Part shown: in pieces, positions 54,714-64,000 of the stretch
Position numbering within the stretch: the stretch's first letter is position 1
How the letters are laid out: every line of letters begins with the position of its first letter
Source of the DNA: Janibacter cremeus
Lineage (GTDB): Bacteria; Actinomycetota; Actinomycetes; Actinomycetales; Dermatophilaceae
Length of the DNA: 64,000 nucleotides
Assembly (NCBI RefSeq): GCF_013409205.1
Contig: NZ_JACCAE010000001.1
Span: forward strand, 1,984,001 to 2,048,000
Direction: 5' to 3'
The notes under the pieces: generated by a model
The model's database searches: none
What the model was told of the DNA's origin: nothing
Seen by the model: only the letters and a program-made list of their open reading frames with translations
Made by a program: the position numbers and the translations under genes

Positions 54714-55178
54714 TCAGTTGCTCACCGCAGCGGCGAGACGTCCGAGGGTGTCCTCGAGGTTCTCCTGGGTGACAAGGGGGAAGTCGATCTTCTCCAGCAG
54801 CGCCTCGTCGGTGACATCGCTCCAGTCGTAGGTATGGGTGACCAGGGTGTGGTCCCGGCCCTCGGGCGCGAGCTCCCACAGCCACTCCCAGCCGGGCGGC
54901 TCGGTGCCTGCCGGCGCGGTCTTCCAGCCGACCATCTTGTTCTCGCTGTACGCGGTCACGTGGTTGTCGGTCTGGTAGTCGCCCCCCATGTGGTCGCCGG
55001 ACATGTTCATCGTGAACACCTCACCGACGGACTGGATCCGGTCGGCGTTGTCGACCGATCGGACGAACCCGGACCCATCGAGGTCGGGGTGGCGCTCGGG
55101 GTTGGTCAGCACCTCGAAGACGTCCTCGGTGGGCGCGTCGATGGTGCGCTGGACGGTGATCTTCTTTTCCTGTGCCAT
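54714..55178 (-). CDS. SRPBCC (polyketide cyclase/AHSA1-like) family protein
   Basis: 154 residues. KKITVQRTIDAPTEDVFEVL begins the fold; GWEWLWELAPEGRDHTLVTH and LEDTLGRLAAAVSN complete it. It is a cytosolic ligand-binding protein with unknown ligand. ATG 55178 starts the conserved region. Directly upstream of the cysteine-desulfurase-like gene with two bases between. Confidence 0.85.
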   Translation of the reverse strand: MAQEKKITVQRTIDAPTEDVFEVLTNPERHPDLDGSGFVRSVDNADRIQSVGEVFTMNMSGDHMGGDYQTDNHVTAYSENKMVGWKTAPAGTEPPGWEWLWELAPEGRDHTLVTHTYDWSDVTDEALLEKIDFPLVTQENLEDTLGRLAAAVSN

Positions 55179-55282
55179 GTCTCGACAAGACCACGTCTCC
55201 TCGGCGCTGTAAAGCCGGGTCCGCCCCGGGCCCGACACCCGCGACGTGGCATCGTCGGTGGCGTCCGTGGGAAAGTCGGGGC

Positions 55283-55540
55283 ATGACCGAGCACCTGATG
55301 GTCTTCCCCGACCGTGACGATGCCGAGCGCATCGCGGACGACCTGATCGACGAGGGATTTCTCGAGGTGCGGGTCGTGCGCGAGGCCCTCGCCGGGGAGG
55401 ACGACGGAGAGGACCACGAGTGGGCGGTCCACGTGGTCGCGCCCCCGCAGTCGCCTGATGGTGCCTCGGACGCGGTCCGCGAGCGGTTCGTCGCGCTGGC
55501 CGAGGAGTTCGACGGCTGGTACGACCCCGACCCCGCCTGA
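55283..55540 (+). CDS. Small RraB-like (ribonuclease E inhibitor) domain protein
   Basis: 85 residues. EHLMVFPDRDDAERIADDLI then an amphipathic strand (LEVRVVREALAGEDDGED) and WAVHVVAPPQ resemble the RraB ferredoxin-like fold, with high acidity. RraB inhibits RNase E in proteobacteria; whether this actinobacterial protein does so is unproven. ATG 55283 is the first methionine of the conserved part. It stands alone, divergent from the SRPBCC gene. Confidence 0.7.
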   Translation: MTEHLMVFPDRDDAERIADDLIDEGFLEVRVVREALAGEDDGEDHEWAVHVVAPPQSPDGASDAVRERFVALAEEFDGWYDPDPA

Positions 55541-55658
55541 CACGGGGGTGCGAGCGGAACTTTCCGTGCCGGGGTCCCGTTGTGCCACGATGTCGATTGA
55601 AATCTGCCCACGGACGCACTGAGGACGTCCACGGGAGCGAGCGCGAAGGGTGGCACCT

Positions 55659-57164
55659 GTGGCTTCTTGGGACGGGCCTTCCGGGCGCCATCGTGGGCCC
55701 GGAGAACGAGGGGCGAATGCTCGTCGTGCGGCACGTCAGGTGCGTCGCTACTACACGCTGACCGCGGCCAGCACCATCGTCCCCGGACTCGGTCTGATCC
55801 GCACCCGTCGTCGGACGGGGCAGGCCATCGTCGCCGCCTTCGCCATCGCGCTCGTCGTCCTCATCGGCTACGTGCTGGCCAAGGGGCTCATGGGCGTCAT
55901 CCGCGTCGGTGTCAGCCGTCTCGCGCTCAGCGTGGTCATCCCCGTGCTGATCATCGTCGCCGTGGTGTGGATCGGGACGATCCTCCTCACGGCCCGGGAC
56001 AACATGCCGGCGGGCGCCCACGGTCGGCCGAAGGCCGCGATGGTGGTCTTCGCCGCGCTGGCCGCCGTGCTCGTCTTCGCGCCCGCGGCCCAGGCGGTGC
56101 GCTACGCGGTGATCCAACGCTCGCTCATCGGAAACGTCTTCGAAACGCTGCGCCCCGACGGTGCAGTCGGGCCCGGCAGCGGCAAGGATCCGTGGGCCGG
56201 CACCGACCGCGTCAACGTCCTGCTCCTGGGCTCCGACGCAGGCAAGGGCCGGATCGGGACCCGGCCGGACGCGATCATGGTCGCCAGCATCGACCCGCAG
56301 TCCGGCGAGACGATCCTCTTCGGCATCCCGCGCAACCTGCAGGACATCCCCTTCTCGGAGGACAATCCCCTCTCGGAGCTCTACCCGGAGGGCTACAACT
56401 GCGGTGACCAGTGCCTGATGGAGTTCGTCTGGACGCTGGGCAAGGACAACGCCGACCTCTTCCCCGACGACTCGAACCCCGGCCTGACGGTGACCAAGGA
56501 CGCGGTCTCCCAGATCCTGGACCTGGACGTCGACTACACGACGGTGGTCAACCTCGAGGGCTTCACCCAGCTCGTGGATGCCATGGGCGGCGTCGAGGTC
56601 GACGTCCAGGAGCGCGTCTGCATCGGCTGCAAACTGGATGCGTACGGCAACGTCGTGGGGACCACGGGCTGGATCGAGCCCGGTGTGCAGCAGCTCGACG
56701 GCTTCCACGCCCTGTGGTACTCGCGCTCGAGAGCCGCCTCGCAGGACGGCGACTTCTCCCGGATGCGCCGGCAACGGTGCATGGTCGGGGCACTGCTCAA
56801 CCAGGTCAACCCGACGTCGATGCTCGTGCGCTACCCGGCGCTGGCCTCGACGCTGGAGGACAATGTCCGGGTCGACATCCCCGAGGACGATCTCGACGAG
56901 TGGGCCGAGCTCGTGCTGCGCATCCAGGACGGCGGCTCGATCAAGTCGCTGCCGCTGACCAACGACGTCATCGATGTCGTCAACCCGGACTACCTGAAGA
57001 TCCACCTGATGGTGCACGAGGCGATCAACCCGCCGGAGCCGACGTCCGAGCCGTCGTCGTCCTCCAGCCCGACCACGTCCTCACCGACCCCGACGCCGTC
57101 GCAGACCCCTTCCTCCAGCGAGACGTCCGAGGACGCCCTCAGCGACATCGCCGCCACCTGCTGA
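55659..57164 (+). CDS. LCP (LytR-CpsA-Psr) family cell-wall polymer ligase
   Basis: 501 residues. A basic N-terminus precedes four hydrophobic helices (about 35-150). The LCP domain spans about 180-400 with VNVLLLGSDAGKGRIGTRPDAIMVASID, split as VNVLLLGSDAGKGRIG and RPDAIMVASID, and later YSRSRAASQDGDFSRMRRQR with the conserved Arg cluster. A Ser/Thr/Pro tail follows. Such enzymes attach phosphopolymers to peptidoglycan outside the membrane. Four N-terminal helices instead of one are notable. GTG 55659 follows GAAGGG by 8 bases. Confidence 0.92.
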   Translation: MASWDGPSGRHRGPGERGANARRAARQVRRYYTLTAASTIVPGLGLIRTRRRTGQAIVAAFAIALVVLIGYVLAKGLMGVIRVGVSRLALSVVIPVLIIVAVVWIGTILLTARDNMPAGAHGRPKAAMVVFAALAAVLVFAPAAQAVRYAVIQRSLIGNVFETLRPDGAVGPGSGKDPWAGTDRVNVLLLGSDAGKGRIGTRPDAIMVASIDPQSGETILFGIPRNLQDIPFSEDNPLSELYPEGYNCGDQCLMEFVWTLGKDNADLFPDDSNPGLTVTKDAVSQILDLDVDYTTVVNLEGFTQLVDAMGGVEVDVQERVCIGCKLDAYGNVVGTTGWIEPGVQQLDGFHALWYSRSRAASQDGDFSRMRRQRCMVGALLNQVNPTSMLVRYPALASTLEDNVRVDIPEDDLDEWAELVLRIQDGGSIKSLPLTNDVIDVVNPDYLKIHLMVHEAINPPEPTSEPSSSSSPTTSSPTPTPSQTPSSSETSEDALSDIAATC

Positions 57165-57176
57165 GCCGGTGCGGCG

Positions 57177-57908
57177 TCAGGCCGTCCCGTGGACCAGGTA
57201 TTGCAGTCGCGGTCGGTGTCCCGGTGCGACCCCGAGACGCCGGTCGACCTCGAGGACGTCGGTGAGCGGCCGGGTGGTGACATCGGTGAACCCGGCGGCC
57301 GTGACGACCTCGGCGGTGGCCCCGATCGACTCGGCGCTCGCCAGGGGCAGGTCGTCCATCACCGCTGCGTAGGAGTCGATGAACTCCGAGGGCGACCCCT
57401 CGAGTCCGGCGTCGAACCAGGTGCTGTCGACGACGGCGAGCACGCCACCGGGGCGCAGCAGAGCGCGCCATCGCTGCAGCGCCGTCAGCGGCTCCCGCAG
57501 GGTCCACATGAGGTAGCGGCTGACGACGACGTCGAAGCCACCGGCGACCGGCGGGTCGACGGCGTCGCCGAGGACGAAGGTGGGGGATGCCCCCTTCGTC
57601 CCGGCCGTCCTTGCTCGCGCGATCTCGAGCATCCCGGCCGAGGAGTCGACTCCGGTGACGTCGTGGCCGAGATCGGCGAGGACGAAGGCCGCGTGGCCGC
57701 TGCCGGTCCCCAGGTCCAGCACGCGTGCGGGCGCCGGCGGTAGCGCGCTCGCCCAGACACGGCCCCACAGGTCGCGGTCGACGACATCGCGCCCCTCGCG
57801 GTGCTGGGCCTCGTCGTAGACCCGGGCCCGGTGGTCCCAGTAGTCGTTGATCCTGGCCTGCAGCGCGGTGTCGGCCGAGCGGGCGGCGGCGTTGGTGTCG
57901 GTGTTCAT
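57177..57908 (-). CDS. Class I SAM-dependent methyltransferase in a FecBCD-type operon
   Basis: 243 residues. VLDLGTGSGHAAFVLADLGH is motif I, VTGVDSSAGMLEIARART motif II and FDVVVSRYLMWTLREP motif IV/V of a small-molecule methyltransferase (UbiE/Methyltransf_11 type). It is the last gene of a transporter operon and overlaps the ATPase stop by 4 bases, so it probably acts on the imported compound or a related one. Confidence 0.9.
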   Translation of the reverse strand: MNTDTNAAARSADTALQARINDYWDHRARVYDEAQHREGRDVVDRDLWGRVWASALPPAPARVLDLGTGSGHAAFVLADLGHDVTGVDSSAGMLEIARARTAGTKGASPTFVLGDAVDPPVAGGFDVVVSRYLMWTLREPLTALQRWRALLRPGGVLAVVDSTWFDAGLEGSPSEFIDSYAAVMDDLPLASAESIGATAEVVTAAGFTDVTTRPLTDVLEVDRRLGVAPGHRPRLQYLVHGTA

Positions 57909-58675
57909 GCGACCTCCTGACGAAGGGGGGTGAAGAGCAGGTGCAGCCCGTCCGTGTCGTCGACCCGGCGCACGCCGATCCCGTAGACCCGGGAGAGCAG
58001 GTCCGGGTCGAGGACGTCGTCGACGGTGCCTGCACCGGCGACCTGCCCCTGGGAGAGCAGGACGACGTCGTCGCAGTAGCGGGCGGCGAGGTTGAGGTCG
58101 TGCAGTACGACGACCGTGGTCGTCGCAAGAGAGCGCAGCAGGCCGAGCACCTCGTGCTGGTAGCGGATGTCGAGGTGGTTCGTCGGTTCGTCCAGGAGCA
58201 GGTGGTCGGCGTCCTGGGCGAGCGAGCGGGCGATGAGCACGCGCTGCTTCTCCCCGCCGGAGAGGCCGGCGAAGTCGCGCCGGGCGAGGTCGAGGGCACC
58301 GACTCGCTGCAGCGCTGTGCGGGCCGAGGAGATGTCCCCCTCACCGGTCCGCTGGAAGCCGGAGAGTCGGGCCGTGCGCCCCAGGAGGACCATCTCCGCG
58401 GCCGTCATCGTCGTCTCGCCGCCGGACTCCTGCACGACGACGGCGATCTGCCGCGAGATGGTCTGGCGGTCGATCCGATCGAGTCGGGTGCCGTCGATGA
58501 GGACCTCGCCGGCGGCAGGCGTCAGGCCCCCGTGGAGGAGACGCAGGAGGGTGGTCTTGCCGCTGCCGTTGGGACCGATGAGGCCGAGGACGCGACCGGG
58601 CCGGGCCGCGAGCGAGATGTCCCGGATGATCTCGGTGCGGCCGTAGGCGAAGCGCAGCCCGGTCGCGCTGATCAC
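57905..58675 (-). CDS. ABC transporter ATP-binding protein, FecE/BtuD-type
   Basis: 256 residues. GPNGSGKTTLLRLL is Walker A, LSGGEKQRVLIARSLAQ the signature, LLLDEPTNHLDI Walker B, and HDLNLAARY the H-loop. These match metal-chelate/cobalamin/F420-0 type importers. GTG 58675 overlaps the end of the binding-protein gene by 4 bases. Energises the permease encoded at 59700-60809. Confidence 0.93.
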   Translation of the reverse strand: MISATGLRFAYGRTEIIRDISLAARPGRVLGLIGPNGSGKTTLLRLLHGGLTPAAGEVLIDGTRLDRIDRQTISRQIAVVVQESGGETTMTAAEMVLLGRTARLSGFQRTGEGDISSARTALQRVGALDLARRDFAGLSGGEKQRVLIARSLAQDADHLLLDEPTNHLDIRYQHEVLGLLRSLATTTVVVLHDLNLAARYCDDVVLLSQGQVAGAGTVDDVLDPDLLSRVYGIGVRRVDDTDGLHLLFTPLRQEVA

Positions 58676-59673
58676 GAGCCGTCGCCCAGCTCGTCGATGA
58701 GCCGCTCCAGCCCGTCGACGGCCAGCGGGCTCGCCGGCTCGGCGAAGTTGAACAGCTCGGTGTGCACGGCCTCCTCACGGACCGCGGTGAGGCTCTCCGC
58801 CCCGGGGAGGTTGGTCACGGCCTGCTCGACCTCCTGCGGGGCCCCCTCGGAGTGGAGCAGGACGAGCACGTCCGGGTCCTTGGCCAGCAGCGTCTCGAGG
58901 GTGACCTCGAAGACCCGCTCGTCCTGGTCACCGAAGACGTTCTCGATCCCGGCCGCCTCGAGCATCGGGTCGGTCATCGACTTGTTGCCGTAGGCGTAGG
59001 TGGTGCCACCGCCGACGGTGGGGTAGAGGACCGCCCCGGTGCGCTCCCCCTTCGTCACGGTGGAGGTGATCTCCTCGACGCGCTGTTTGAGGTCCGCGAC
59101 GGCCTCGTCCGCCTCGTCCTCGCGGTTGAAGACCTGGCCGTACATCTCGACCTCGTCGTAGATCTGCTGGAAGCCGGGCTCGGGGAGGTTGCTCGTGCAC
59201 AGGCCGGAGGCCTCGAGCGAGGGGATGCCGACCTCGTCGAGGGAGGCGTGGGAGAGGTTGTCGGTCTGGCCGAGCACGAGGCCGGGATCGCGCTCGACGA
59301 CGGCTTCCTTGGAGATCAGCAGGTGGCCGGAGGCGTCGACGCGGTCGGTGAGGGTGTCGATGTCGGCGATCTGCTGCGCGGTCTCGTCCGTGAAGTACCC
59401 GTCCGGGTACACGCCTGCCTTGGCGCTCACGTGGTCGAGGACCCCGACGGAGGTGAGGAAGGGGACGACCGCGGACTTGAGCATGACGACATCGGTCGGC
59501 TCGGACTCGAGCGTCACCTCGTGACCGCAGTTCTCCACGGTCACGGGGTAGTGGCCGTCGTCGGTGCGGGTCTCCGCTTCGGTGCTGCCGGACGAGCCAC
59601 CGCAGGCGGCCGCGAGCAGGGTGGCTGCGGCGATCAGGGCAGTGGCGTGGGTGCGGCGGTGCGGGGAGGGCAC
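58672..59673 (-). CDS. Substrate-binding lipoprotein of FecBCD-type importer (possibly F420-0)
   Basis: 333 residues. A lipoprotein signal (ALIAAATLLAAAC, lipid-bearing Cys24) is followed by a two-lobed periplasmic-binding fold: VVMLKSAVVPFLTSVGVLDHV, LISKEAVVERDPGLVLGQTD, and AVLYPTVGGGTTYAYGN. These phrases resemble binding proteins annotated as putative F420-0 ABC transporters in Micrococcales; a siderophore or cobamide is an alternative. GTG 59673 follows AGGAG by 8 bases. Confidence 0.88.
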   Translation of the reverse strand: MPSPHRRTHATALIAAATLLAAACGGSSGSTEAETRTDDGHYPVTVENCGHEVTLESEPTDVVMLKSAVVPFLTSVGVLDHVSAKAGVYPDGYFTDETAQQIADIDTLTDRVDASGHLLISKEAVVERDPGLVLGQTDNLSHASLDEVGIPSLEASGLCTSNLPEPGFQQIYDEVEMYGQVFNREDEADEAVADLKQRVEEITSTVTKGERTGAVLYPTVGGGTTYAYGNKSMTDPMLEAAGIENVFGDQDERVFEVTLETLLAKDPDVLVLLHSEGAPQEVEQAVTNLPGAESLTAVREEAVHTELFNFAEPASPLAVDGLERLIDELGDGS

Positions 59674-59699
59674 TTCAGGGACTCCTGGGTGGTGGTTGG

Positions 59700-60809
59700 T
59701 CAGGTGGACGAGACGTGCATGCGTCGGATGAGCACGAGGAGGAAGGGTGCGCCGACGAGCGAGGTGAGGATCCCCAGCGGGATCTCCTGGGGGGCCAGCA
59801 CGGTGCGCGCGACGATGTCGGCCCACAGCAGGAAGATGGCGCCCATGAGTGCGGCGACCGGCACCATGTGGCGGTGGGCGGAGCCGACGACGCGGCGGGC
59901 CAGGTGGGGGATGACCAGGCCGACGAAGCCGATGCTGCCCGAGGCGGAGACGACGACCCCGACGCACAGCGCGACGAGCAGCAGCAGGCGCACGCGGAAG
60001 GTGTCGGGGTCGACGCCCAGGGTCTGCGCCGTCTCGTCGCCGATCGCCAGGGCGTCCAGGCGCCGGCCGAGGCCGACGAGGACGAGGACGGTCAGGGTGG
60101 CGACGACGCTGACGATCACGAGCGGCGCGCCCCAGGAGGCGAGGGACAGGGAGCCCAGCAGCCAGAAGAGCACCGAGCGCGACCCCTCGGCGGAGTCGGA
60201 GGCGAAGATGAGGAAGCTGGTGACGGCGTAGAGCGCGTAGCCGACGGCGACCCCCGCCAGGAGCAGGCGCAGGGAGGTCACCCGGCCACCGGAGCGGGCG
60301 ACGAGCAGGACGAGCATCGAGGCGGCCAGCGCCCCGACGAAGGCGCTCAACGGCAGCGCGTGCGCCCCGGCGCCCGCGCCGGCGCCGAAGAGGATCGCGG
60401 CGGCGGCGCCGCTGGAGGCCCCCGAGTTGACGCCGAGCAGGTAGGGGTCGGCCAGGACGTTGCGCACCATCGCCTGCAGGGCGGCGCCGCACACGGACAG
60501 GCCCGCACCGACACCGATCGCGAGCAGGGCACGCGGCATCCGCACGTCCCAGACGATGGCGTCGCGGGGCACGCTCCACGCCTGCTCGCCGACGCCCAGC
60601 AGATGGTGGGCGATGATCCGTGCGGTGTCCGCAGGTGGGATGGCGACGGCTCCGGCGCCGACGGAGGCGGTGACCGAGGCGAGCAGCAGGACGAGAAGAC
60701 CGAGGGTCCACAGCGTCGCGCGACGGCGTCGGGCGCCGAGTCCGAGGTCGTCGTCGGCCGTGACCTCGGACTCGGCCGGGGCCGTCGTGGTCTGGTCAGT
60801 GGTGGTCAT
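59700..60809 (-). CDS. FecCD-family ABC permease (possibly F420-0 importer)
   Basis: 369 residues with about ten hydrophobic helices. DVRMPRALLAIGVGAGLSVCGAALQAMVRN and GVNSGASSGAAAAI are the FecCD signature (each shortened here to its parts), and IGFVGLVIPHLARRVVG is the ATPase-contact loop. It forms the membrane channel for the adjacent binding protein. The first gene of the operon; ATG 60809. Transcribed divergently from clpB, and the space between holds the HAIR site. Confidence 0.92.
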   Translation of the reverse strand: MTTTDQTTTAPAESEVTADDDLGLGARRRRATLWTLGLLVLLLASVTASVGAGAVAIPPADTARIIAHHLLGVGEQAWSVPRDAIVWDVRMPRALLAIGVGAGLSVCGAALQAMVRNVLADPYLLGVNSGASSGAAAAILFGAGAGAGAHALPLSAFVGALAASMLVLLVARSGGRVTSLRLLLAGVAVGYALYAVTSFLIFASDSAEGSRSVLFWLLGSLSLASWGAPLVIVSVVATLTVLVLVGLGRRLDALAIGDETAQTLGVDPDTFRVRLLLLVALCVGVVVSASGSIGFVGLVIPHLARRVVGSAHRHMVPVAALMGAIFLLWADIVARTVLAPQEIPLGILTSLVGAPFLLVLIRRMHVSST

Positions 60810-60861
60810 GCTCGCCCGTCTTGTTGCAAGTCAGTCGCAGTGAGCCTAGGTCATACGCAGG

Positions 60862-60882
60862 GTTGAGTGGAATAGACTCAAC
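60862..60882. promoter_or_regulatory. HAIR operator (HspR site) upstream of clpB
   Basis: GTTGAGT-N7-ACTCAAC, symmetric over all seven arm positions (GTTGAGT/ACTCAAC). It lies 51 bases before the clpB start and 53 bases from the divergent permease start. Confidence 0.88.
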
Positions 60883-60932
60883 TTTGCATCGGTTGATCCG
60901 TGTAGACGAACCATCAGCCCAGAAGGAGAACC

Positions 60933-63503
60933 ATGGAGTTCCAGCCGACGACGAAGGTCGCCGAGGCGCTTGCCCTCGCCCAGCGCGCCGCCCAGACGCA
61001 GGGGCACGCGGAGGTCACCCCGGACCACCTCGTCAGCGCGCTCGTGCAGCTCGACACCCCGCAGTGCGACACCCTGCTGCAGGCCGCCGGGACCGGAGCC
61101 TCCCACGTGCTCGGCCAGGCCGACGCGGCGCTGCGTTCGCTGCCCACCACGAGTGGCGCCGCCCAGCCCCCTTCGCTCGGCCGTGAGCTGGGTGCCGTCC
61201 TGCAGCAGGCCGACACCCTGATGCGGGCGAAGGGGGACACCCACCTCGCCCTCGACGTCCTCCTGCTCGCGCTGGCCGAGACCGGCCACCTGGCCGCGGT
61301 CGAGAAGCGCGGCGCGAAGGACATGGAGGCGAAGCTCGAGGAGCTGCGCGGCGGACGGAAGGTCACCTCGCAGACGCCGGCCGACGGTGGCGAGGCCCTG
61401 CAGGAGTACGGCACGGACCTGACCGCGATGGCCCGGGACGGCAAGCTCGACCCGGTCATCGGCCGTGACGCCGAGATCCGCCGCGTCGTGCAGGTGCTCT
61501 CCCGACGGACGAAGAACAACCCGGTGCTCATCGGCGAGCCCGGCGTCGGCAAGACCGCCGTCGTCGAGGGGCTCGCCTCGCGCATCGTCGACGGGGACGT
61601 CCCGGAGTCGCTGCGGGACAAGCGCCTGATCAGCCTCGACCTGAGCGCGATGGTCGCCGGCGCGAAGTACCGCGGTGAGTTCGAGGAGCGCCTGAAGGCC
61701 GTGCTCGAGGAGATCAGGTCCAGCGAGGGTGAGGTCATCACCTTCATCGACGAGCTGCACACGGTCGTCGGTGCCGGCGCGGGTGGTGACAGCGCGATGG
61801 ACGCAGGCAACATGCTCAAGCCCATGCTCGCCCGTGGTGAGCTGCGGCTGGTCGGCGCGACGACGCTCGACGAGTTCCGCGAGCACATCGAGAAGGACCC
61901 GGCGCTGGAGCGCCGCTTCCAGCAGGTCTTCGTCGGTGAGCCGAGCGTCGAGGACTCCATCGCGATCCTGCGTGGCCTGAAGGAGCGCTACGAGGCCCAC
62001 CACAAGGTCGAGATCGAGGACACCGCGCTCGTCGCGGCCGCGACGCTGTCCGATCGGTACATCACCGGGCGCAAGCTGCCGGACAAGGCGATCGACCTCG
62101 TCGACGAGGCGGCCTCCCGACTGCGCATGGAGATCGACTCCTCACCCGTCGAGATCGACGAGCTGCGCCGCGCCGTCGACCGGCTGAAGATGGAGGAGCT
62201 GCACCTGAAGAACGAGACCGACGAGGCCTCGATGGAGCGCCTCGCGCGGCTGCAGCAGGACCTCGCCGACAAGTCCGAGGAGCTTGCGGCGCTGACCGCC
62301 CGGTGGGAGGCGGAGAAGACCGGCCTCAACGCCGTCGGTGACCTCAAGTCGCGCCTGGACGACCTGCGCACGCAGGCCGAGCGGCTGCAGCGCGAGAATG
62401 ACTTCGAGGGTGCCTCGCGACTCCTCTACGGCGAGATCCCGTCTGCGGAGAAGGAGCTCGAGGCAGCCCAGGCACAGGAGTCGCAGGCCGCCGCCGGCGA
62501 CGAGTCGCCGATGGTCAAGGAGCGCGTCGGCAGCGACGACATCGCCGAGGTCATCGCCGCCTGGACCGGTATCCCTGCCGGGCGCCTGCTGCAGGGGGAG
62601 ACGGAGAAGCTGCTGAGCATGGAGTCGATCATCGGCTCGCGGCTCATCGGCCAGACCGAGGCGGTGCGTGCGGTCAGTGACGCGGTGCGCCGCTCGCGGG
62701 CCGGGGTCGCCGACCCGGACCGGCCGACCGGCTCCTTCCTCTTCCTCGGTCCGACCGGTGTCGGCAAGACCGAGCTGGCGAAGTCGCTGGCGGACTTCCT
62801 CTTCGACGACGAGCGGGCGATGGTGCGCATCGACATGTCGGAGTACTCCGAGAAGCACGCGGTCGCGCGTCTCATCGGGTCCCCACCCGGCTACGTCGGC
62901 TACGAGGAAGGGGGACAGCTCACCGAGGCGGTACGTCGCCGGCCCTACTCGGTGGTGCTCCTCGACGAGGTGGAGAAGGCCCACCCCGAGACCTTTGACA
63001 TCCTGCTGCAGGTGCTCGACGACGGGCGCCTGACCGACGGCCAGGGGCGGACCGTGGACTTCCGCAACGTCATCCTGGTGATGACGAGCAACCTCGGCAG
63101 CCAGTTCCTCACCGACGTCACGCTCGACGTCGAGGCGCAGCGGGAATCGGTGATGGGCATGGTGCGCCAGGCCTTCAAGCCAGAATTCCTCAACCGCCTG
63201 GACGAGGTCGTCGTCTTCGACGCGCTCAGCCGGGACGAGCTGAGCCACATCGTCGAGCTGCAGGTGCGCGAGCTGTCCACGCGACTGGCCGACCGCCGGA
63301 TCGAGCTCGAGGTCACCGACGCCGCGCGCGCCTGGCTCGCCGAGCAGGGCTACGACCCGGCCTACGGCGCCCGACCGCTGCGCCGCCTGGTGCAGAAGGA
63401 GATCGGTGACCGCCTGGCCACCGGGTTGCTCGCCGGCGAGGTTCGCGACGGCAGCGGCGTCACGGTCGACGTCGACGAAGGGAGCGGGCTCACCCTTCGC
63501 TGA
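60933..63503 (+). CDS. clpB: ATP-dependent disaggregase ClpB
   Basis: 856 residues. N-terminal Clp_N domain ([20 protein letters not shown]), first AAA+ with [15 protein letters not shown] and [13 protein letters not shown], middle coiled-coil domain (about 400-520), second AAA+ with [15 protein letters not shown] and LLDEVEKAH, and a C-terminal D2-small domain ending [13 protein letters not shown]. It dissolves protein aggregates with DnaK. ATG 60933 follows AAGGAG. HAIR upstream puts it in the HspR regulon with dnaK. Confidence 0.98.
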   Translation: MEFQPTTKVAEALALAQRAAQTQGHAEVTPDHLVSALVQLDTPQCDTLLQAAGTGASHVLGQADAALRSLPTTSGAAQPPSLGRELGAVLQQADTLMRAKGDTHLALDVLLLALAETGHLAAVEKRGAKDMEAKLEELRGGRKVTSQTPADGGEALQEYGTDLTAMARDGKLDPVIGRDAEIRRVVQVLSRRTKNNPVLIGEPGVGKTAVVEGLASRIVDGDVPESLRDKRLISLDLSAMVAGAKYRGEFEERLKAVLEEIRSSEGEVITFIDELHTVVGAGAGGDSAMDAGNMLKPMLARGELRLVGATTLDEFREHIEKDPALERRFQQVFVGEPSVEDSIAILRGLKERYEAHHKVEIEDTALVAAATLSDRYITGRKLPDKAIDLVDEAASRLRMEIDSSPVEIDELRRAVDRLKMEELHLKNETDEASMERLARLQQDLADKSEELAALTARWEAEKTGLNAVGDLKSRLDDLRTQAERLQRENDFEGASRLLYGEIPSAEKELEAAQAQESQAAAGDESPMVKERVGSDDIAEVIAAWTGIPAGRLLQGETEKLLSMESIIGSRLIGQTEAVRAVSDAVRRSRAGVADPDRPTGSFLFLGPTGVGKTELAKSLADFLFDDERAMVRIDMSEYSEKHAVARLIGSPPGYVGYEEGGQLTEAVRRRPYSVVLLDEVEKAHPETFDILLQVLDDGRLTDGQGRTVDFRNVILVMTSNLGSQFLTDVTLDVEAQRESVMGMVRQAFKPEFLNRLDEVVVFDALSRDELSHIVELQVRELSTRLADRRIELEVTDAARAWLAEQGYDPAYGARPLRRLVQKEIGDRLATGLLAGEVRDGSGVTVDVDEGSGLTLR

Positions 63504-63514
63504 TCCTGCGTCGT

Positions 63515-63569
63515 CAACACCGCCCGGCGCCCTCCACCGCATGCGCGGGGAGGGCGCCGGGCGGTGTTG
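63515..63569 (+). terminator. Strong hairpin terminator after clpB
   Basis: CAACACCGCCCGGCGCCCTCC (positions 63515-63535; 21 bases) pairs perfectly with 63549-63569 around a 13-base loop. It starts 12 bases after the clpB stop. Confidence 0.85.
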
Positions 63570-63625
63570 CGGGCCTCTTGACCTGCTCGCCTATGGTGAG
63601 TGAGGAGACCTGAAGGGGGTACTCC

Positions 63626-64000
63626 ATGGACCTGTTGACACGCGCAGAGATCGACGTACTTGCGGAGCCGGGGGGCGGGGAAGCGCGGGTGTCGTTGTTC
63701 ATGCCCACCCACCGATTCGGCCGAGGCATCGAGGCGGACCGGCTGGGGTGGAAGAACCTCGTCGACGGCGTCGAGGCGGTGCTCGCCCAGCAGATGCGGC
63801 GCCCTGATGTCGAGGCGCTGCTCGCCCCGGCCCGAGATCTGCAGGACGACGGCATGGCATGGCAGTACATGAGTGACGGACTGGCGATGTTCCTGCGTCC
63901 GGGCTGGGAGCGCACCTTCCGCGTGCCGGCACCCACGCCGGCCTTGGCCACGGCCGGTGACCACTTCGTCCTCGGGCCGATGCTGCGCCTGCTCTCCGGT
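63626..64000 (+). CDS. baeRF-like (archaeo-eukaryotic release-factor fold) protein (partial)
   Basis: 125 codons are visible; the gene runs off the right edge. LLTRAEIDVLAEPGGGEARV and SLFMPTHRFGRGIEADRLGW resemble the N-terminus of baeRF (bacterial archaeo-eukaryotic release factor-like) proteins. Roles suggested for these include ribosome rescue or RNA hydrolysis; none is proven here. ATG 63626 lies after GAAGGGGG with a 6-base gap. The family call rests on the first 60 residues only. Confidence 0.6.
   Translation, partial: MDLLTRAEIDVLAEPGGGEARVSLFMPTHRFGRGIEADRLGWKNLVDGVEAVLAQQMRRPDVEALLAPARDLQDDGMAWQYMSDGLAMFLRPGWERTFRVPAPTPALATAGDHFVLGPMLRLLSG

Noticed and set aside
60836..60856. GAGCCTAGGTC considered as a DtxR/IdeR iron box before the FecCD permease
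   Set aside because: Only the central CCTAGG is palindromic. It lacks the TTAGGTTAGG-type arms, so iron control is not supported.

Overview
The window is about 70% G+C with actinobacterial coding style: many GTG starts, 4-bp ATGA/GTGA gene overlaps, an HspR/HAIR heat-shock circuit and a DinB/mycothiol-transferase-like protein. Protein content suggests a member of the Intrasporangiaceae such as Janibacter or a relative; this is inference from protein resemblance, not a database match. Most of it reads as core chromosome. No rRNA, tRNA or CRISPR array was seen. Layout: 0-7 kb holds a flavin dehydrogenase, a quinone oxidoreductase, and a TPP riboswitch driving an ECF-type thiamine/HMP importer (YkoE plus a fused ATPase-ATPase-permease). 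7-21.5 kb holds housekeeping and stress genes: flavodoxin-like protein, two universal stress proteins, MFS exporter, FrnE-like DsbA, HrpB helicase, ThrE-type exporter, NDH-2-like flavoprotein, SDR and acetyltransferase. 21.6-27.2 kb holds a cytosine-permease fragment, a TetR-controlled ABC exporter with two palindromic operators, and a Ktr-type potassium system whose KtrA subunit lacks its C-terminal domain. 27.2-36.5 kb holds a glpD / AGPS-like / diacylglycerol-kinase lipid cluster, a CoA-transferase, a CDF metal exporter and others. 
36.6-43 kb is an envelope/secreted region: an unusual secreted M4 metalloprotease fused to an M28 aminopeptidase, a CPBP protease, a DUF4956-VTC polyphosphate-polymerase pair and a Ser/Gly hexad-repeat protein. 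Both the protease and the DUF4956-VTC pair are preceded by tandem 11-bp direct repeats typical of OmpR/PhoP-type regulators. 44-48 kb is an accessory island with visibly lower G+C: a toxin-like gene remnant, a Sec-secreted four-cysteine protein followed 10 bp later by a small multi-spanning membrane protein (a candidate bacteriocin/immunity pair), and an IS1634/IS1549-type insertion flanked by 43-bp direct repeats whose transposase is broken by a 35-bp palindromic insertion. 
48.5-63.5 kb is dominated by proteostasis: dnaK-grpE-dnaJ-hspR and clpB, all behind HAIR operators, with a FecBCD-type transporter plus methyltransferase, an LCP ligase and a cysteine-desulfurase-like enzyme between them. 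The window ends in a truncated baeRF-like gene. 
Two sequence-level features cut across the annotation. One is a small palindromic repeat present three times; two copies sit in frame inside conserved genes (the ECF ATPase and glpD) and encode related peptides, like Rickettsia palindromic elements. The other is the 9-mer CGAAGGGGG, found at least 24 times, evenly split between strands, in all reading frames, and absent from the accessory island.
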